DNA of 5,362 nt from Candidatus Tectimicrobiota bacterium (GTDB lineage: Bacteria; JACPSX01). Position 1 is the stretch's first letter. Each line of letters begins with the position of its first letter. The stretch spans positions 1-5,362 of the forward strand of contig JACPSX010000212.1 in the NCBI GenBank assembly GCA_016193065.1, read 5' to 3'. A model generated the notes under the pieces. It had not been told where the DNA came from. It saw only the letters and a list, made by a program, of their open reading frames with translations, and did no database searches. Positions 4,602-5,362 of this stretch are shown here, piece by piece. Both the position numbers and the translations under genes were made by a program.

Positions 4602-5362
4602 ATGCTCAATAACCCCTTCTCGCCAATGGCTGAGATCGTTCTAGACAAAAGCTATCTGGACGGCGCACCTACCAGTTCTGTCCTGGCGCTTTGTGATCGG
4701 TTCGAGGTACTTCTGTCGGACGAACTCTTCTTTGAGATGATGACGACCGCGCCCCACAGTCAAAAGCGGTGCTTCTCTAAACTGCCCAACCGCGAGAATC
4801 CGGTGGGGCTCATTCCAAACGCTGGTTTTTTGCTGCGTTTCGAGAGAGAAAATCAACGCCAGTGCACTCCCCTTCGCCAGCATCGCTTCAACGATCGCTA
4901 CATCTTCAACCAAAAGCTCCGGAAGGGTAGCTTTGTCTTCGAGGGTGAGGTGCTTGAGAACTTAAACAGATGGCGCTCTCAGGTTGAGGGTGACACAAAG
5001 AAGTTCGTCGACCGATGGCTGGTTGTGCATCAGTTCTTCCCCGAGCTCAATGGCATCGAGTGGAGGGACTTCCCGGCCGCAATCACAAAAGTTCGTCAGA
5101 AGATTGCTCTGGACTATGACTTCGTCCGTGGACTCTACGCCTCTCTATTGCACGAGGACGCACCGCCACACGCGCCGGCTCCTGCCACAGTCGGCCCTCC
5201 TTGGGCTTGGTTCCGCTGGGTCCAATGTCAGGTGCTTGCGGCTCTGCGTATTTTCGAACGGTACGGGGGCCGTCTCCCGCAGAACCCCGGTCCCGAATTC
5301 TGGCGAAAGGCGGAGCATTCCATGCTGGACGTCTACTACGTAATACTGGGCACCCTCGCAGG
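4602..5362 (+). CDS. putative PIN-like nuclease, partial (runs off window)
   Basis: The frame is open from ATG 4602 to the window end, giving 253 residues with no stop, so the C-terminus is missing. The N-terminus reads AEIVLDKSYLDGAP (10-23), then a strand and helix VLLSDELFFEMMTT (36-49). The last visible segment is MLDVYYVILGTLA (241-253). An Asp at the end of strand 1 (Asp15), an acidic residue in the following helix (Glu45), and a C-terminal Asp in a helix leading into a G-T-L-A strand (Asp243) are the layout of PIN-fold ribonucleases, in which a further Asp usually follows shortly. The middle contains KLPNRENPVGLIPN (60-73). The fold is my inference. Such proteins occur as toxins or in defence loci, but no antitoxin is visible here. 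M9 (ATG 4626) is an alternative start; neither start has a Shine-Dalgarno. The DNA appears less GC-rich than the rest of the window. Confidence 0.75.
   Translation, partial: MLNNPFSPMAEIVLDKSYLDGAPTSSVLALCDRFEVLLSDELFFEMMTTAPHSQKRCFSKLPNRENPVGLIPNAGFLLRFERENQRQCTPLRQHRFNDRYIFNQKLRKGSFVFEGEVLENLNRWRSQVEGDTKKFVDRWLVVHQFFPELNGIEWRDFPAAITKVRQKIALDYDFVRGLYASLLHEDAPPHAPAPATVGPPWAWFRWVQCQVLAALRIFERYGGRLPQNPGPEFWRKAEHSMLDVYYVILGTLA

Noticed and set aside
4641-5343. Open frames on both strands (4641-4913 minus, 4984-5343 plus)
   Set aside because: They are shadows of the PIN-like frame from 4602, which is continuous to the window end and has coherent motifs.

Overview
The window is GC-rich bacterial chromosomal sequence with classical Shine-Dalgarno sites and sigma-70-like promoters. 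Nothing in it fixes the taxon. If the in-frame UGA described below is read as selenocysteine, the host must be a selenocysteine-encoding bacterium. High-GC uncultivated lineages (for example Desulfobacterota or Methylomirabilota-type bacteria) would fit, but that is only a guess.

Layout. Positions 1-181 hold no recognisable gene, only two GC-rich hairpins. They abut a truncated + strand fragment of a PdxA-family dehydrogenase (182-421, last 79 residues only). Converging on it is a minus-strand operon, read right to left: a sigma-70-like promoter (2604-2576), a 119-nt leader, a TusA-family sulfur carrier (2450-2211), a DsrE-family protein (2175-1600), and a lipoprotein with a YVTN-type beta-propeller (1577-447). 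Upstream of the operon, also on the minus strand, is an amidohydrolase of the ACMSD-like amidohydrolase_2 family (3688-2720). Divergent from it is a TPMT-like SAM methyltransferase with a GTG start (3806-4438). Last comes a + strand gene for a putative PIN-like nuclease (4602 onward), which runs off the window and may be translated from a leaderless mRNA.

Main observation. The DsrE-family gene has an in-frame TGA at codon 152, exactly where the family carries its conserved cysteine. The frame stays open for 39 more codons that look like the normal DsrE C-terminus. Twenty bases after the TGA is the apical loop of a perfect 7-bp hairpin with a G-starting loop, as expected for a bacterial SECIS element. 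The simplest reading is a 191-residue selenoprotein (Sec152) that a standard gene caller would truncate at residue 151.

How the genes may work together. TusA and DsrE-type proteins are known partners in persulfide relay. Here the acceptor appears to have its sulfur-carrying Cys replaced by Sec and is followed by an exported lipoprotein propeller. The whole could be a sulfur- or selenium-relay or redox module, but the link to the propeller is inferred only from operon order. The amidohydrolase, methyltransferase and PIN-like gene are separate transcription units with no evident link to it.
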